This document shows positions 44,743-55,498 of a stretch of 64,000 nucleotides of DNA, in pieces. Under the pieces are notes generated by a model. It saw nothing but the letters and a program-made list of their open reading frames with translations. It was not told the origin of the DNA and did not search any database. The position numbers were made by a program, and so were the translations under genes. This DNA is from Rusavskia elegans (Eukaryota > Ascomycota > Lecanoromycetes > Teloschistales > Teloschistaceae). Position 1 is the first letter of the stretch; the number at the start of each line of letters is the position of its first letter. The stretch is taken from positions 248,001-312,000 of the forward strand of contig SAUG01000063.1 in the NCBI GenBank assembly GCA_011316305.1, written 5' to 3'.

Positions 44743-46215
44743 TCACTGATAAGCAGGCATACCATACCCTCCCGCCGTCATCCCCATTCCCTGCTGTTGC
44801 CCCATCTGCATCTGACCCTGACTACCCACCATCCCCTGACCCATTTGCTGTTGTTGCTGTTGTTGCTGTTGTCCCCTTCCAACATTCAAATCCCTAAACC
44901 AAGCATGATCCATAGCGTCCCGAGCCCCGACCCGCATTTCCGGCCTTAGCTGCAAACAACGTCCGAGCAAATCCAACGCGGCGGGTTCCACGGTCGGTAG
45001 AATCATTCTCAGATCTTGCGTCGCGTAAACATGCCAGCCGGGTTTGTATTCCGGGAAACTTGTGATACCTGGCCATGAGCGCTCCGAGGGGGTGCCCATG
45101 AGCCGGAAGATTTTCTGGAGTTGGTCTTCATTCGTAGTGCCCGGGAAGAGGGGGCGGCCGGTGTACATTTCGGCCATGATGCAGCCGGCGGACCAGATGT
45201 CGATGCTTGTGTTGTAGGTGCGTGAACCGAGGAGGACGTCAGGGGCGCGGTACCAGAGGGTGACGACTTCGTTGGAGAAGGTGTTGACGGGAATACCAAA
45301 CGCTCTCGCCAATCCAAAATCGGCGAGTTTGAGTTGCCCTTTGTTGTTGATGAGAAGATTCTGGGGTTTCAGATCGCGGTGGAGGACACGGTTCTCGTGG
45401 CAGAAAGCGATGCCGTGCAGGAGTTGGTACATGAAGGATTTGATGGTGAGGTAGTCGAGCTGGCCGCCGGAGCCGCGGGAGTCCATGAATTTCTTGAGGT
45501 CCTTGTCCATGTATTCGAAGACGAGCATGAGTTTGTTTTCGGTGTGGATGACGTCGTGGAGGGAGACGATGTTTTCGTGCTTGAGCTCTTTCATGAGGGA
45601 GATTTCGCGGATGGCGGTGGAGGGGGTGCCTTCTTCGCTGTCGAGGTGGATTTCTTTCAGGGCGACGAGTTCGCCGGTTTGGCGGTTGCGGCCCTTGAAG
45701 ACGGTTGCGTAGGTGCCTTCGCCTAGCTGTGGAAGGGAGAAGTATCAGCAGGATCAATCTCTGCATCTGAAGCAGAAGCATACCTTCTCCAGCTGCTGGA
45801 AGGAGCTGGGGTGTCTCTTGTCCATGAATGCTTTGGGGGTGGGTAAAGTGCCGGATGGCACGGGGGCGGTGCGGGAAGAAGTATGGGGGAGCTGGCCCGG
45901 CTGCGGGTGAGACTGCTGGGTCTGTTGCTGATATTGGTGTTGATAGTGCTGTTGATATTGCTGCTGGTATTGCTGCTTGTTGTAGGCAGTGTTGGTGGGA
46001 TAGCGATGCTGTTGAGCGGGGGGTGGATGTTGAGGTGGATGCGGGGCAGCTTGAGCAGCGTACTGGTTGAAGACGTCGGTGGGAGCAACGAGCTGGTCGG
46101 CGATGTGATTCAGTTTATCATCCTTGAAGCGCTTGGGACGAGGGGGCTTGGGGGTTTCGTCGGGGTCGTAGGTGGTGCAGGCGTGGTGGTAGTGGGCATG
46201 ATCTGGTTGGGCCAT
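44743..46215 (-). CDS. PHO85: Cyclin-dependent kinase, PHO85/PHOA type, 471 aa
   Basis: Two exons (46215-45784 and 45726-44743) with a 57-nt intron (GTATGC...CCACAG) splitting QQLEK from [12 protein letters not shown], as in other fungal PHO85 genes. Residues 131-144 ([14 protein letters not shown]) begin the canonical kinase. The PSTAIRE helix, ATP-lysine (VALKEIH), HRDLKPQN loop, DFG and [11 protein letters not shown] are intact. PHO85 kinases bind Pcl-type cyclins and act in phosphate sensing, morphogenesis and the cell cycle. Odd points: an in-frame 130-residue N-terminus that is Q/Y/H/P-rich ([17 protein letters not shown]) and a Q/M/G-rich tail with nine Gln. Translation could start at codon 1 or at Met131. 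Aspergillus nidulans PHOA is known to be made in two forms from alternative starts. Confidence 0.9.
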
Positions 46216-46798
46216 CTCGCTGAGTGCTGGCTAAGAAAAGATATGGATGTCGGCAGGATGCAGCCTGCAAGCGCCGATGCCCGGCGGCTGGTCGATCGTC
46301 AGGTACTGACTGCTTGCTGCACAGTCAAAAGGAGTAATAATTAAATCTGTGTCTTCGTATGAGGTTCTTGTCGTACTCGAGAGGACGGGGGGTCCTGTAT
46401 TAATAGTGCAACGCAGAGTGGAAGGAACGCCTGCTGTCAAAGAAGGGCCTTTTATGTGAGGAGCAAGCGACTCGTGCCTTCTATTGATGCATTAATGTCA
46501 TTGCTGGGGCGGCTGCTTGATTGATGCTTTATTACGAGTGACTGGGCTTCGTGGCAATAAATGTAATGGGAATCCGAGTTGGTGCCACCATGAGTCATGG
46601 CATTGCCCTCCTCGAATAGACGTCCACCAAGTATACCGTATCAAGCAAATACATCGTCCACCTTGTTGGGAACATCTCAGTGTACATCTCTTCACTTGCA
46701 AATCCTCCACAAACGCCACGCTCCTCTTCCCAACTGGGCCAATGTACACTCGACTGCTTTCGTCCCAACCCTCCCTGTCCTCCCCCCCCTGTCCTACC
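46216..46798. other. Intergenic between two minus-strand genes
   Basis: Holds the promoter and leader of the kinase gene and the 3' end region of the regulator. AT-rich patches at 46330-46360 and 46480-46520. No gene and no clear TATA box. Confidence 0.5.
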
Positions 46799-49588
46799 TC
46801 AAGCCGCAAAGTCCACATCAAGCGTCTCCAATCCAAACCCATCTCCGCTGGGCATCGCATTCCCTCGGTGCTCGCTGTTCATATCACTGGGACTCTGCTC
46901 TCCGCCACTCGTCAGCTCTTCCTCCGCCGAGCTCGGACCGCTCTGCGACGACACTTGGCTGTTCATGTCTGCTGGCATCGTCCATGAATCCGTCCCCCAG
47001 TCGAAGTTGGCCGTCGAAGGCGGCGGACTCATGTACGGCCCAAGTGCATCACATGATGAAAATAAGCCGTCCCAGGGGCCTTGCAGTCCCGGACTGCTCA
47101 GGAGTCCCACAAACTCGTCCGTCATCAACTCTTTCGGCGGATGCGAAATGCCAGCCTGGGGACAGCTCGGTATCGGTTCGGAATCGTTGCTGAATGACAG
47201 GTAATCGAGGTTAGGCACAGCGAACCCGCTGTTTGCTACCGCCCCGGATTGGGTCGCAGTTTGCTCACATCCAGCTGGCCGTCTCGGGTCCGAAATGGTC
47301 GATGACACGCCGGCCTGGCGGGTGCTGCGAGCGACCTGTGAACATCGGGTGCTACGGGCAGGAGCGGTCGCTCTCCGCTCGCCACTTCCTCCTTTCTTGA
47401 CCGTATTGATGTTGCCGGTGGAGAAGCGATATGTCGTCGCCTGAAGCGGTTGCTTTCGACCCACTTTGCCTTTGGTTGCTGGTGGTGCTCTCATGTTGCT
47501 GTCCGATTTCCTCGGTGGGCTCAGACCGTTCTTGACGGCCTGTACAGACTTGGGACTTTGGTCGACACTAATCATGGCACATGCCACGCCCTTGAACGCT
47601 GCCGATCCGAGTGCCGCGTTCCGTTCCAGAATTGCGATGACCGAACATACCAACCTCTGGCTGTCTTGCATCAACTTCCCTTTGCGGTTCAGATCGAGAC
47701 CTTGGAAAAGTAGGCCAAACCCGGAAAGTAGCAGTAGCTCATTCTTGTTCAAGCAGAACGAGAAGCTCATTCGGCGTTCTTCCAACAGCTGTACAATCTG
47801 GATGATGTGTTTGCTGGAATCTGCAAGCGCAACGGTCGACGACGATGCTTTCGAGCCGAGGCTGGACCCAACAGCCGGTCGGTGGATTAAGGTACGGATG
47901 TATTCGTAGGCTAGAGACTGTAATCCTGTCAGTCGAGCTTTCCCATGATCGAAAACAGCCATACAAGGAATGGTGACCGACTGCCGATGATCTTTGTACT
48001 CGGCTTATCCTGCGCAAATTGAAGCCGCAGGTGTGACGGCAAGCTAATCAACCACGCGTTCAGCTCTTCATTCAATGACCCAATCTTTTGGAGCGATAGG
48101 TCGTAAGAATGTGATGCCGGATACAGCTCGTCAAGTACTTTGGCAAGGATGCGGCTGCCCCGAAAAAGTGCCAATGCACTGGCAAGCCTGGTTGATTCGC
48201 CAGGTAGAGTGGGCTGAAATCCTCGTTCCGAGATATTCTCGTCATCAATGTCGACCGGGTACTCGGTGTGAATATCTTCCTCCTTGAGTATTTTCGGTAA
48301 TCCTAGCAGTGCTGCCGAGAAGCTGTCGGACCAGTATGAGTATGGACCAGCTGCCGAGATTTTGGGCTTCGACTTACCAGTCGACAGTATACAACGTCCA
48401 CAAGACCTTTTTCCTAGTCTCGCTTGCCAGAGAATCCAAAGAGAAGCGCTTCTGGCTCTGATGAAGACCAAGACGATTGGAAATATTGATAGCCATGCCT
48501 TTGTAGTGTAGGAGGTTGGTGTAGTCGGCCTTTAATATGCACGTCAATTGCGCAAGCACAAGACATTGCAGCGTTGCTAGCGTGTCTTCGGAAAGGACTG
48601 CTTCGAGGGCATCTCGCCATTGCCGTTCAAAGCTTTCCGCATAAGGCTTGTTTGCCTGCTTGTACATCAGTCAGGGACGGAGTCTGTCTACCACGGCGAG
48701 TATGGGATCCTCACCTCCATAGATTGAGCGGAGATGCAGAATACCAGGTTGAGCTGCGCTATGGAATGTTGATTTTTACATCCTTCAGAGTCGGCCACAT
48801 ACTGAGTATAGACGTTCAGGAAGGTTGGGCGATGGAGAATGGGAAATAGCGGCGCCCATTCTTGGAAGAAAACGTTGATCAGTTGATCGGATAGAAGCCG
48901 AGGAGGGGCTTTAGGCGTGTTAGATCTCATTGGGGAGTCCTCTTGAGGTGTCGAGCGTGTTTTGCTACACGCAAAGAAGGTCTCGGTCCCGAACTCTGGG
49001 CAATGCTTCCCGCTTTCCTTGATCTTTGTCTTGAAAGTATCTAACATGATCAGTATTGATGGAAGATTGGCACTGTTGCCAATAATCAGGCATACCGACG
49101 AAGGCTCTCCCGCTTGACGCTCCCATGAAGTGCGAATCTGACGGGTCATCACGGAGACTGGGCGACTGTTGCACGTTGAAACTATCTTCCTGTAGATCCT
49201 CATTCGAAGAGGCAGATTTCTCTTCTTGACTTGTCTCCGGTGAGAGTTCACTTGAAGGCCGCCCTGGCGATGACGAATTGGAACGGATCTTCGACAGTAT
49301 ATCGATCTTCTCATCCTTCTCGTCCAACAGATCTTTCAGTTCTCGAACCTCCTGCTCCAAAGACCGCACCCTTTCTTCCAACGATTCGGTGTAACCCCTA
49401 GGGAAAGCGCGGCGGCTGAGCTTGTCGCTCGTTCTGCATTCGAAGCCGACATTGGCGCATTGGGTACAGCAAGGAGTATGTCCATCACAACGGATCTTCT
49501 TGCTTCGGCACCGATCGCAGGCTTGTGCAATTCTACTTTGAGCACTTGTCCCAAGCTTGATCACTTTCATGGGAAGGATGCCTGGCAT
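46799..49588 (-). CDS. Zn2Cys6 transcription factor with fungal_trans domain, CAT8/FacB-like, 857 aa
   Basis: Five exons: 49588-49096, 49040-48715, 48655-48378, 48322-47965, 47917-46799. All joins keep frame, with introns of 47-59 nt. Zinc cluster at residues 24-51 (C24, C27, C34, C41, C44, C51: [24 protein letters not shown]), a linker [21 protein letters not shown], then a coiled coil (about 68-101). The middle domain has [43 protein letters not shown] and [16 protein letters not shown]. The C-terminus is Ser/Pro-rich and acidic, like an activation region. The DNA-binding wording is closest, from memory, to CAT8/FacB regulators of gluconeogenesis and acetate use, and its length is similar. 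The exact ortholog group is uncertain. Met7 is an alternative start. Confidence 0.8.
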
Positions 49589-50528
49589 AGTGGCGGTACA
49601 TCCGGTAATGCGGAGGTAGGTTTACGGTAGAGGAACAATGGTTGGCAAAATATGACATTGGCAGATGTGATAGAGAAGATAACGTCCCGGGCACAGAGAG
49701 ACTGGGAGCTGGGTCCTTCTACTTACGATGAGGTCACAACGGCCCAGGGAGCAGCACAGATAGCGAATGATGTGGGGTACCTTGGTCAATCATATCTGAT
49801 ACCGAGACCACCATCTAGACGGAAGTAGGCCCACTCGCTGGATGATTTGGAGGTTTAAGGACGCCAACTCTTGGCTGGCGTATGACCGGAAAATCGGGAA
49901 TTGTTGGCGGTTGTTGCTGATTGGCAAGATGGTTCTCTGCCCCAGACCCTGCCCGATTTTGGCTTCTGCTCTAGGCGTGTTTAGGCCCCGGATGTTCAAC
50001 AGTAGCCAAAGGCGGGGAAATGGCCAGCGTCTGGGAGGGTACTTGGTGTACTTGGTACGCCTTGAGTCAGCTGGCACCATAACTTACATGGTATTTCTTT
50101 CCTGAAATCCCCGTCCCTGGGCGTTGCTAGTGATGGCGGTCGCTGAAACTGCTTCGCAATCAATCTTTTGGGTTGACCCGAGCATCTCAGAGACGGGCCC
50201 CTGCAGCCTGCACAACACTGCCGAAGAACAGCTCAGATCTTGTGACAGCCCAAAATCGTCCGATCCTCCACGTTGTGCCACCCCGGCATGCTGGTCATTG
50301 GATGTTGGAAATGTCTATAGGAGCCGCTTGGGTGGGATCCAGCGAATGCTTTGTTTCGCTCATCGCACAAACCTATTCTGTGATGAGTAGACAGATCCTT
50401 CTTTCGCTAGAACAATGCACAACTCCGTGGTATTTTGCATGCCGCCAGCCGCGTCGAGATACCTTGAAAAGTGACTTGTTGCTCGTGGTACACGGGTATA
50501 ATCAGGACTTCGTGATCACTAGCTTCGA
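49589..50528. other. Intergenic, no gene seen
   Basis: 940 bases upstream of the regulator and downstream of the SET gene. Frames up to 198 codons on the plus strand (50173-50769) run into the antisense of the SET gene and have no family look. Probably promoter sequence of the regulator. Confidence 0.5.
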
Positions 50529-52016
50529 TCAGGTAAAGTCATCTTCAGCTGGTAGTTCCTGTTCCTTGTTGGCCAATGCGAGGTATTCTTGGACCACTTG
50601 TGATGCTAGCAATTCATTTTTCTACGCACATGTCAGCACCGTCCCCTGGTCAAGGAGCTGCTCCAAATTACTTACCTTGTGCTCAAAGTCTTCGTTAACC
50701 TGCAACATTAGCTTCTCCTCCAACTCTCGTAATTGCATTGTATGGAAGTACGGGTATCCGCCCTTCTGAACCTCGTGCATGGGAAATCTGCTCGCCTTGA
50801 CCTTCTCAAGAGTGAGAAGCTGTTGCTCGACGCGACTCTGTAATGTGGCAGTAGCCCGTAGTTGAAAGACGTCCCAAAGCTGCTCGTCTTCGAGTAGATC
50901 TCGGAAATTTGACTCACATGAGATCTCCTTGTCTCTCCAGAACATCTTCAATTCTCTTTCGCCGTCAACTGTCTGCAATATCCGGAAGTCGAGTCCATCC
51001 TCTTCGTTGACGCATACGATCCAGACGAAACCACCATCCCATTCGGTGGAGCTCCCGTTCTCATACAGCTTGAAGCCGGGTGGGAATTTGGCAATGGACC
51101 TTTTGGCTAGCTTTAGAGGATCATCATCTGGGATTTCGAGATCTAAGAAGATCTCTCGAGCAGAAGTCATCGAATCTTCGATAAACCCATACGAGAATAA
51201 CATCTCACAAGCTCCTTTGTCGTCCCCGTAAGTGATGGTCACTTCATCGTCCATCCTCAAGGTCTTGCCTTCGCGTAGGACTAAGATTGCATTCCCATCA
51301 ACGTCTGTGTCATACAGCGCCACGGTATCGTCGCCAGAAGCGTGGTTCGCCATATCGATGTATGGAACCATTGCATGTCCTGTCCCGGGTAGATCGAGGG
51401 CATGAGAACGATATATTGAATCCACCCCTTTCCAATCATCGAAGTTCAAACCTTCCGCGCCAGCGTTCCACCAGCGCCTCTGGCACCATCCTATTGAGGA
51501 TGTCGAGTCATGCAGGTGGACGAACTCACGTTCAAGACTTCTCAGCTTGGAAATCAAGGCCGCCTCCAGTGAAGTCCCAGCAGCAAGTGCTCTTTCCTCT
51601 TCCGTCCAGAAAGTCGGCAATGTGTCTTCTGGCGGCAGGAACCTGACGTACTGCGTCCATGGAGTTGATACCACAACTTTGTCTGATCCAGTAGACGCAT
51701 TGTGTGTGACTTGCAACAGAAGAAAAACCAGGATAGCTCCTCGTGCTGTCCGTGAGTAATCGCCCACCGCATTGAGGACTTCTTCTAATTGTCTATCAGA
51801 CTTGGCGTAGATCCAGACGGTCTCAAGAGAAAGGATGAGATGCGGTGGGACTGTGACAAGAGGCTTGGTTTGTTGCAAAGAATCCGGTCTGGACGACACG
51901 ACAATGCGCTTGCCTTTGCCATCTTCTGCATTGTGAACGTAGACACCGTTGCGTTGGACATCATTGAGATCTGCCCAATTCTCGAGATCGGTGTTTGATA
52001 AATATTCTCGTCGCAT
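50529..52016 (-). CDS. SET-domain protein methyltransferase (Rubisco-LSMT-like), 477 aa
   Basis: Exon 1 is 52016-50676 and exon 2 is 50621-50529, joined by a 54-nt intron (GTAAGT...GCGTAG). Reading through the intron would end the protein early at LEQLLDQGTVLTCA. Splicing instead gives ...EHKKNELLASQVVQEYLALA and a better end. The SET core is split by an inserted helical region, as in the LSMT/SETD6/RKM class: VPYIDMANHAS at 217-227 (the NHS-like cofactor motif) and ITYGDDKGACEMLFSYGF at 261-278. A helical substrate-binding C-domain follows. Such enzymes methylate lysines of ribosomal or other proteins. The target is unknown. It shares a 347-bp divergent promoter with the mitochondrial protein gene. 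Confidence 0.85.
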
Positions 52017-52363
52017 GATATGTTATTCAAGGTCAACCTCTAGATTCAAATACAGACCTGGGTTCCAGATCTTAACTGTTCATTACCAAATGTACTCGGT
52101 ACGTAGACCGATGCCATCCGTGACATCGACAAGGGAGACAGAAATTGTCTTTTTGAGTACTCGTACCGTCTTATCTCCGGACAATCGCCATGAGTCAGGG
52201 TCCAATGACCTCACGGGCCCTGAGCTCACATGCATGACCGCTTGACACGCTCTCTCTCTGTTCTCTTAATAAATCCGACAACCTCTCCCCAACAGCGACA
52301 CATCCTCCCTTTCAATCCCGCTCCCAATACCAACCACCACCACCAATCCCTTCCACATCCCAA
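52017..52363. promoter_or_regulatory. Bidirectional promoter interval
   Basis: 347 bases between the divergent starts of the SET gene and the small mitochondrial protein gene. The right half is C/T- and CCA-rich, leading into CACATCCCAAATG. No TATA box is evident near either start. Confidence 0.45.
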
Positions 52364-52778
52364 ATGTCTCCCCTCCTCCTTCGCCTCGCTCCCCGTACTC
52401 TCCCTTCCCTCCGCCGAACCCTCACAACAACCCCCCTCCGCCCCTCCTCCGACAAGCCCAACTCACCCGCCTGGTCCGGCCGCCAACCCTCCGAACACGT
52501 CACCAACCGCAACGACGAACTCGACGTCCAATCCGGGGCATCCAAATCCGGTGCGCGGCAGCGAATAGAGGATAATGAGCATGAAGGGTCCAGCGCGACG
52601 AGTCAGAGGGATCCTGGGAACCAGAATGAGAAGGCGAAGAGGGATCATCCAGAGGCGCCGGGGCCGGTGATTGGGATGAATGATGAGAGGGGGGGTGTGA
52701 GTGTTCCTTTTTTTTTATATCTTCGGCTGTGGGGATGGATGCTGATCGATGGGGTTGCAGAAGGGGCATACCGATTAG
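52364..52778 (+). CDS. Small predicted mitochondrial protein, 116 aa
   Basis: Exon 1 (52364-52696) and a short last exon (52761-52778), separated by a 64-nt intron (GTGAGT...TTGCAG). The last exon adds only KGHTD. Without splicing, the frame would run on into a Trp/Gly-rich tail that looks like translated intron. The N-terminus (MSPLLLRLAPRTLPSLRRTLTTT) has Arg, Leu, Ser and no acids, as in a mitochondrial presequence. The rest is hydrophilic, and HPEAPGPVIGMNDERGGKGH is a motif I remember from uncharacterised conserved fungal mitochondrial proteins. No enzyme function can be assigned. Confidence 0.75.
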
Positions 52779-53023
52779 GTGAGAGCTGGTTAGGGAATTG
52801 GGGGATGATATCATGGATAGTAGGTGTCGGAGCGATTGGGGAAGACTGGAGGGGAAGATGAAGAGCATACTTCGAGGATCACAAGCATTGAATGGCGCTC
52901 CAAGTGGGTAGGCATCTTTGATATTGTATGTTTTCAATCCTCATGAGCATCTTGCTGGGTCGTTGTGGTCGTGATGTACATATGCCGACAGATTGGATCA
53001 AAGCTTGAACAATGACTTGCATC

Positions 53024-54608
53024 TTATCTGCCAATCTTGAACGACAATACATCGTGCTTCTCCACAGCAACCACCTCGTCCTCAGATACTCTGACTCCGC
53101 CTGCGCCTTCGACGTATGCCAGCGGTGCATCGCCCGTGACCTTTCTTGCACACTCTTTGACCGTAGTGTCTTTCTTGACCAGCACGCAATCTCTAAATAC
53201 CGCGTTGTTGCCCGCAGCACCGGAACTGAAGCTATGGATATTCCTGACTGGGAACACTGGGACGAGACCCAGTACATCCGCTGCTCGGCTGAGAACCTGC
53301 ACTACCCCTGTCGAGCCGAACCGGTACAAGACCATATCTTTCAGATTTTCAATCCTTGTCCTCAACTTCTCATCCAGCTCTTTCAAGCCTCCCCCGTCCT
53401 CCTCTCCCTGTTCAATGAGATCTTCCCGCGTATCCACGAATTCACTACCTTCAGTATACCTGACAAAGCCCTGCTTTGCGAGTTTCCGAAGGAAGACTTC
53501 TGAAATGGCGGAGCACAGTACTATCGATTGCGGGTCCTGCATCTTTGCGATCTTGGAGATGTTCTTGTCTGCATCTGCGTGGTCGATCTTGTTCAGAGCG
53601 AAAACGGTGGGGAATTTCTCATCGACGAAGGCGTTTACGACAGCCGTAATGATTTCTGGCGACCAATGTTCCAAAGATTCTTTGATGCCGAGATGTGCCA
53701 GGGTGCGGGCGACGATTTGAGGCGTACTTCCGTAGCCAGAGAATTGATTTTGCAGAGTCTCGACGGGGTTTGCCTCTTCGCAGCGGAATTAGCGAATGCT
53801 GCTTCTTCGGATGCACCGTGAACTTACTGTTGGCAACATGCCGCCGCTTGATGGAGCCCCTGCAAGTATGAAAATCGAACCAGAACAAGGTGCAAATCTT
53901 AGTTTAGAAGCATACCATTTTTCGAGCAGATTACCTTCTATCCATCTGGTGATCTCTGACCGTAACCATATGATGTCCTGCGATGGATCATAGCCCCTGG
54001 TAGCCTTTCCTAGCGGTCCAGACGTCAACACCGGTCGTATTTGAGGCAAATGGTCCTCATGCTCCACACGCCAGCTCACCTTCAGCATCCGTCGTTCCGC
54101 TCACATCGACAACATGGACGAGTGCATCGGCATGCCTCAGGTCGTCCAAGAACTTGTTGCCCAGCCCCTTGCCCTCATGAGCGCCAGGTACCAAGCCGGC
54201 GACATCAAGAAGTTCAATAGGTACGGATCTCCGCCCGTCAATACAGGAGCCGTAATTGGGTTTGCATCGATCCGAGACGCCGTAGCGGGCACAGGCGCAG
54301 GATATCTGAAGGTAGCCAATTGCTCGTTGCGGGTCGATGGTGGTAAATCTAGGAACGGTCAGCAACGGAATTCTCCACGTGGGGTGATATCTTACGGGAA
54401 GTTGCCTATACCGTAGGTTAGCCAGGAGTACACATCTTCGACTTGGTGGACTCGCCGACTTTTGAAGAGGCGTCTGTCAAGCTAGATAATCGATAACTTC
54501 AGCACACAGCCAGCGTTTGGAAGTACTTCTTGGAGCCAACCTGTTCAGCGTGGTAGACTTGCCAGACGATGGTTTGCCAACCAGAGCAATCAAGGGATCT
54601 CGGGGCAT
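53024..54608 (-). CDS. OBG-family GTPase, yeast YGR210C-type, 416 aa
   Basis: Seven exons: 54608-54541, 54481-54456, 54405-54396, 54348-54080, 54009-53916, 53859-53828, 53775-53024. The P-loop GKPSSGKS (11-18) follows [10 protein letters not shown]. Then come [16 protein letters not shown], the switch/G3 region [24 protein letters not shown] (split here only by wording), [21 protein letters not shown], and G4 [10 protein letters not shown]. The C-terminus is a TGS-like domain ending [16 protein letters not shown]. Length is close to yeast YGR210C (about 411). The cytosolic OBG/YchF-related GTPase binds ribosomes; its exact role is unknown. Oddities: exon 3 is only 10 nt (GCAACTTCCC, the NFP codons), and the intron before it starts with GC, not GT. 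The second transposon lies 82 bp upstream of the start. Confidence 0.9.
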
Positions 54609-54690
54609 CCTTCTGAGGGTGCCAGTGTACTTTTCGCTGTGCGAACAGCAGTGTCTTCACATGTTCGGGATCGTGAACCGATTTGCGCTA

Positions 54691-54892
54691 CTCGAGTTCA
54701 TCCACCTTCGCGGCACGCTAGGCCACGCTAGGTGAGCTATAGTCTTGGCAGACTTTGATTGGGCGGGGGGTAAGGTATAGGCTTCGGGCGCTCTTCGGGT
54801 GTTACCCGGGCAGCCAATCAACGAATATAGAAGTGCCAAGCGTTTTAGCGTGCGGCGAAGATAGATGTGCGGCGAAGGTGGATGAACTCGAG
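54691..54892. mobile_element. Small MITE-like element, 202 bp, TA target duplication
   Basis: The ends are a perfect 21-bp inverted repeat (CTCGAGTTCATCC...; arms 54691-54711 and 54892-54872), each flanked by TA (54689-54690 and 54893-54894). A second, inner copy of the GCGGCGAAGAT motif near 54850 makes the right side partly repetitive. It differs from the 43.8 kb element in sequence and is GC-normal, so it has not been hit by RIP. It lies in the promoter of the minus-strand GTPase gene. Confidence 0.7.
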
Positions 54893-54894
54893 TA

Positions 54895-55498
54895 AGATCG
54901 GAACCTCGGGACTCACGCTATAAGGAGTTGACATGGATTTTTTCGATTATGTACAGGAATTTCCTTATTAAACACATCCAAAGTCTTTAGCTTCGTACCA
55001 TTTGGAGACAAGTTTTGGACCAAGTATGGCTTTCATCACCATACGAACCTCGAGAGCTCTCCCAAGGTTTGGAGATGTCGAAGTCGTTCGCCCGCCGCAG
55101 ACAAGAGCCTTGGTATGACTAGAGCATCAGACGGGCTAGTGGAGGCGGATGGAACCCTCGGAAACTCCCAAGCCGGCAAGCGGGCTGCAGCTGGAGAGTG
55201 GAGACCCGTTGAAACGTTCTCCACACTTGCTCCACCGGTGTCATGTATTTGCCGCTCCTGTTAATTTCAAGCGAAATAACATCCCGACTCCAGCCAAAGA
55301 TGTTCGTCCCTCCGCTTTCCCTCGTCATTATTTCCTCCTCCAGTCTTCACGCTCTATCCCCTATCTTTCATCATGCGACTAGGTAACGAGTTCATTGGGA
55401 TGTCGCGATCATGTCAACAAGTTGTCGTGGATGTCTCAACATCTCTCTAGCCGTCCGTTGCTCGCTCGCTCCTTCCCAGTCGTTGTTCCACGGCACCA
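54895..55498. promoter_or_regulatory. Upstream region of the glycosyltransferase gene
   Basis: About 600 bases with no gene. Pyrimidine-rich at 55300-55370 and 55440-55490, as expected for leader sequence. Short frames only. Confidence 0.4.

Noticed and set aside
45239..45781. 180-codon Arg/Pro-rich frame inside the kinase gene
   Set aside because: It is the shifted frame of the kinase coding sequence.
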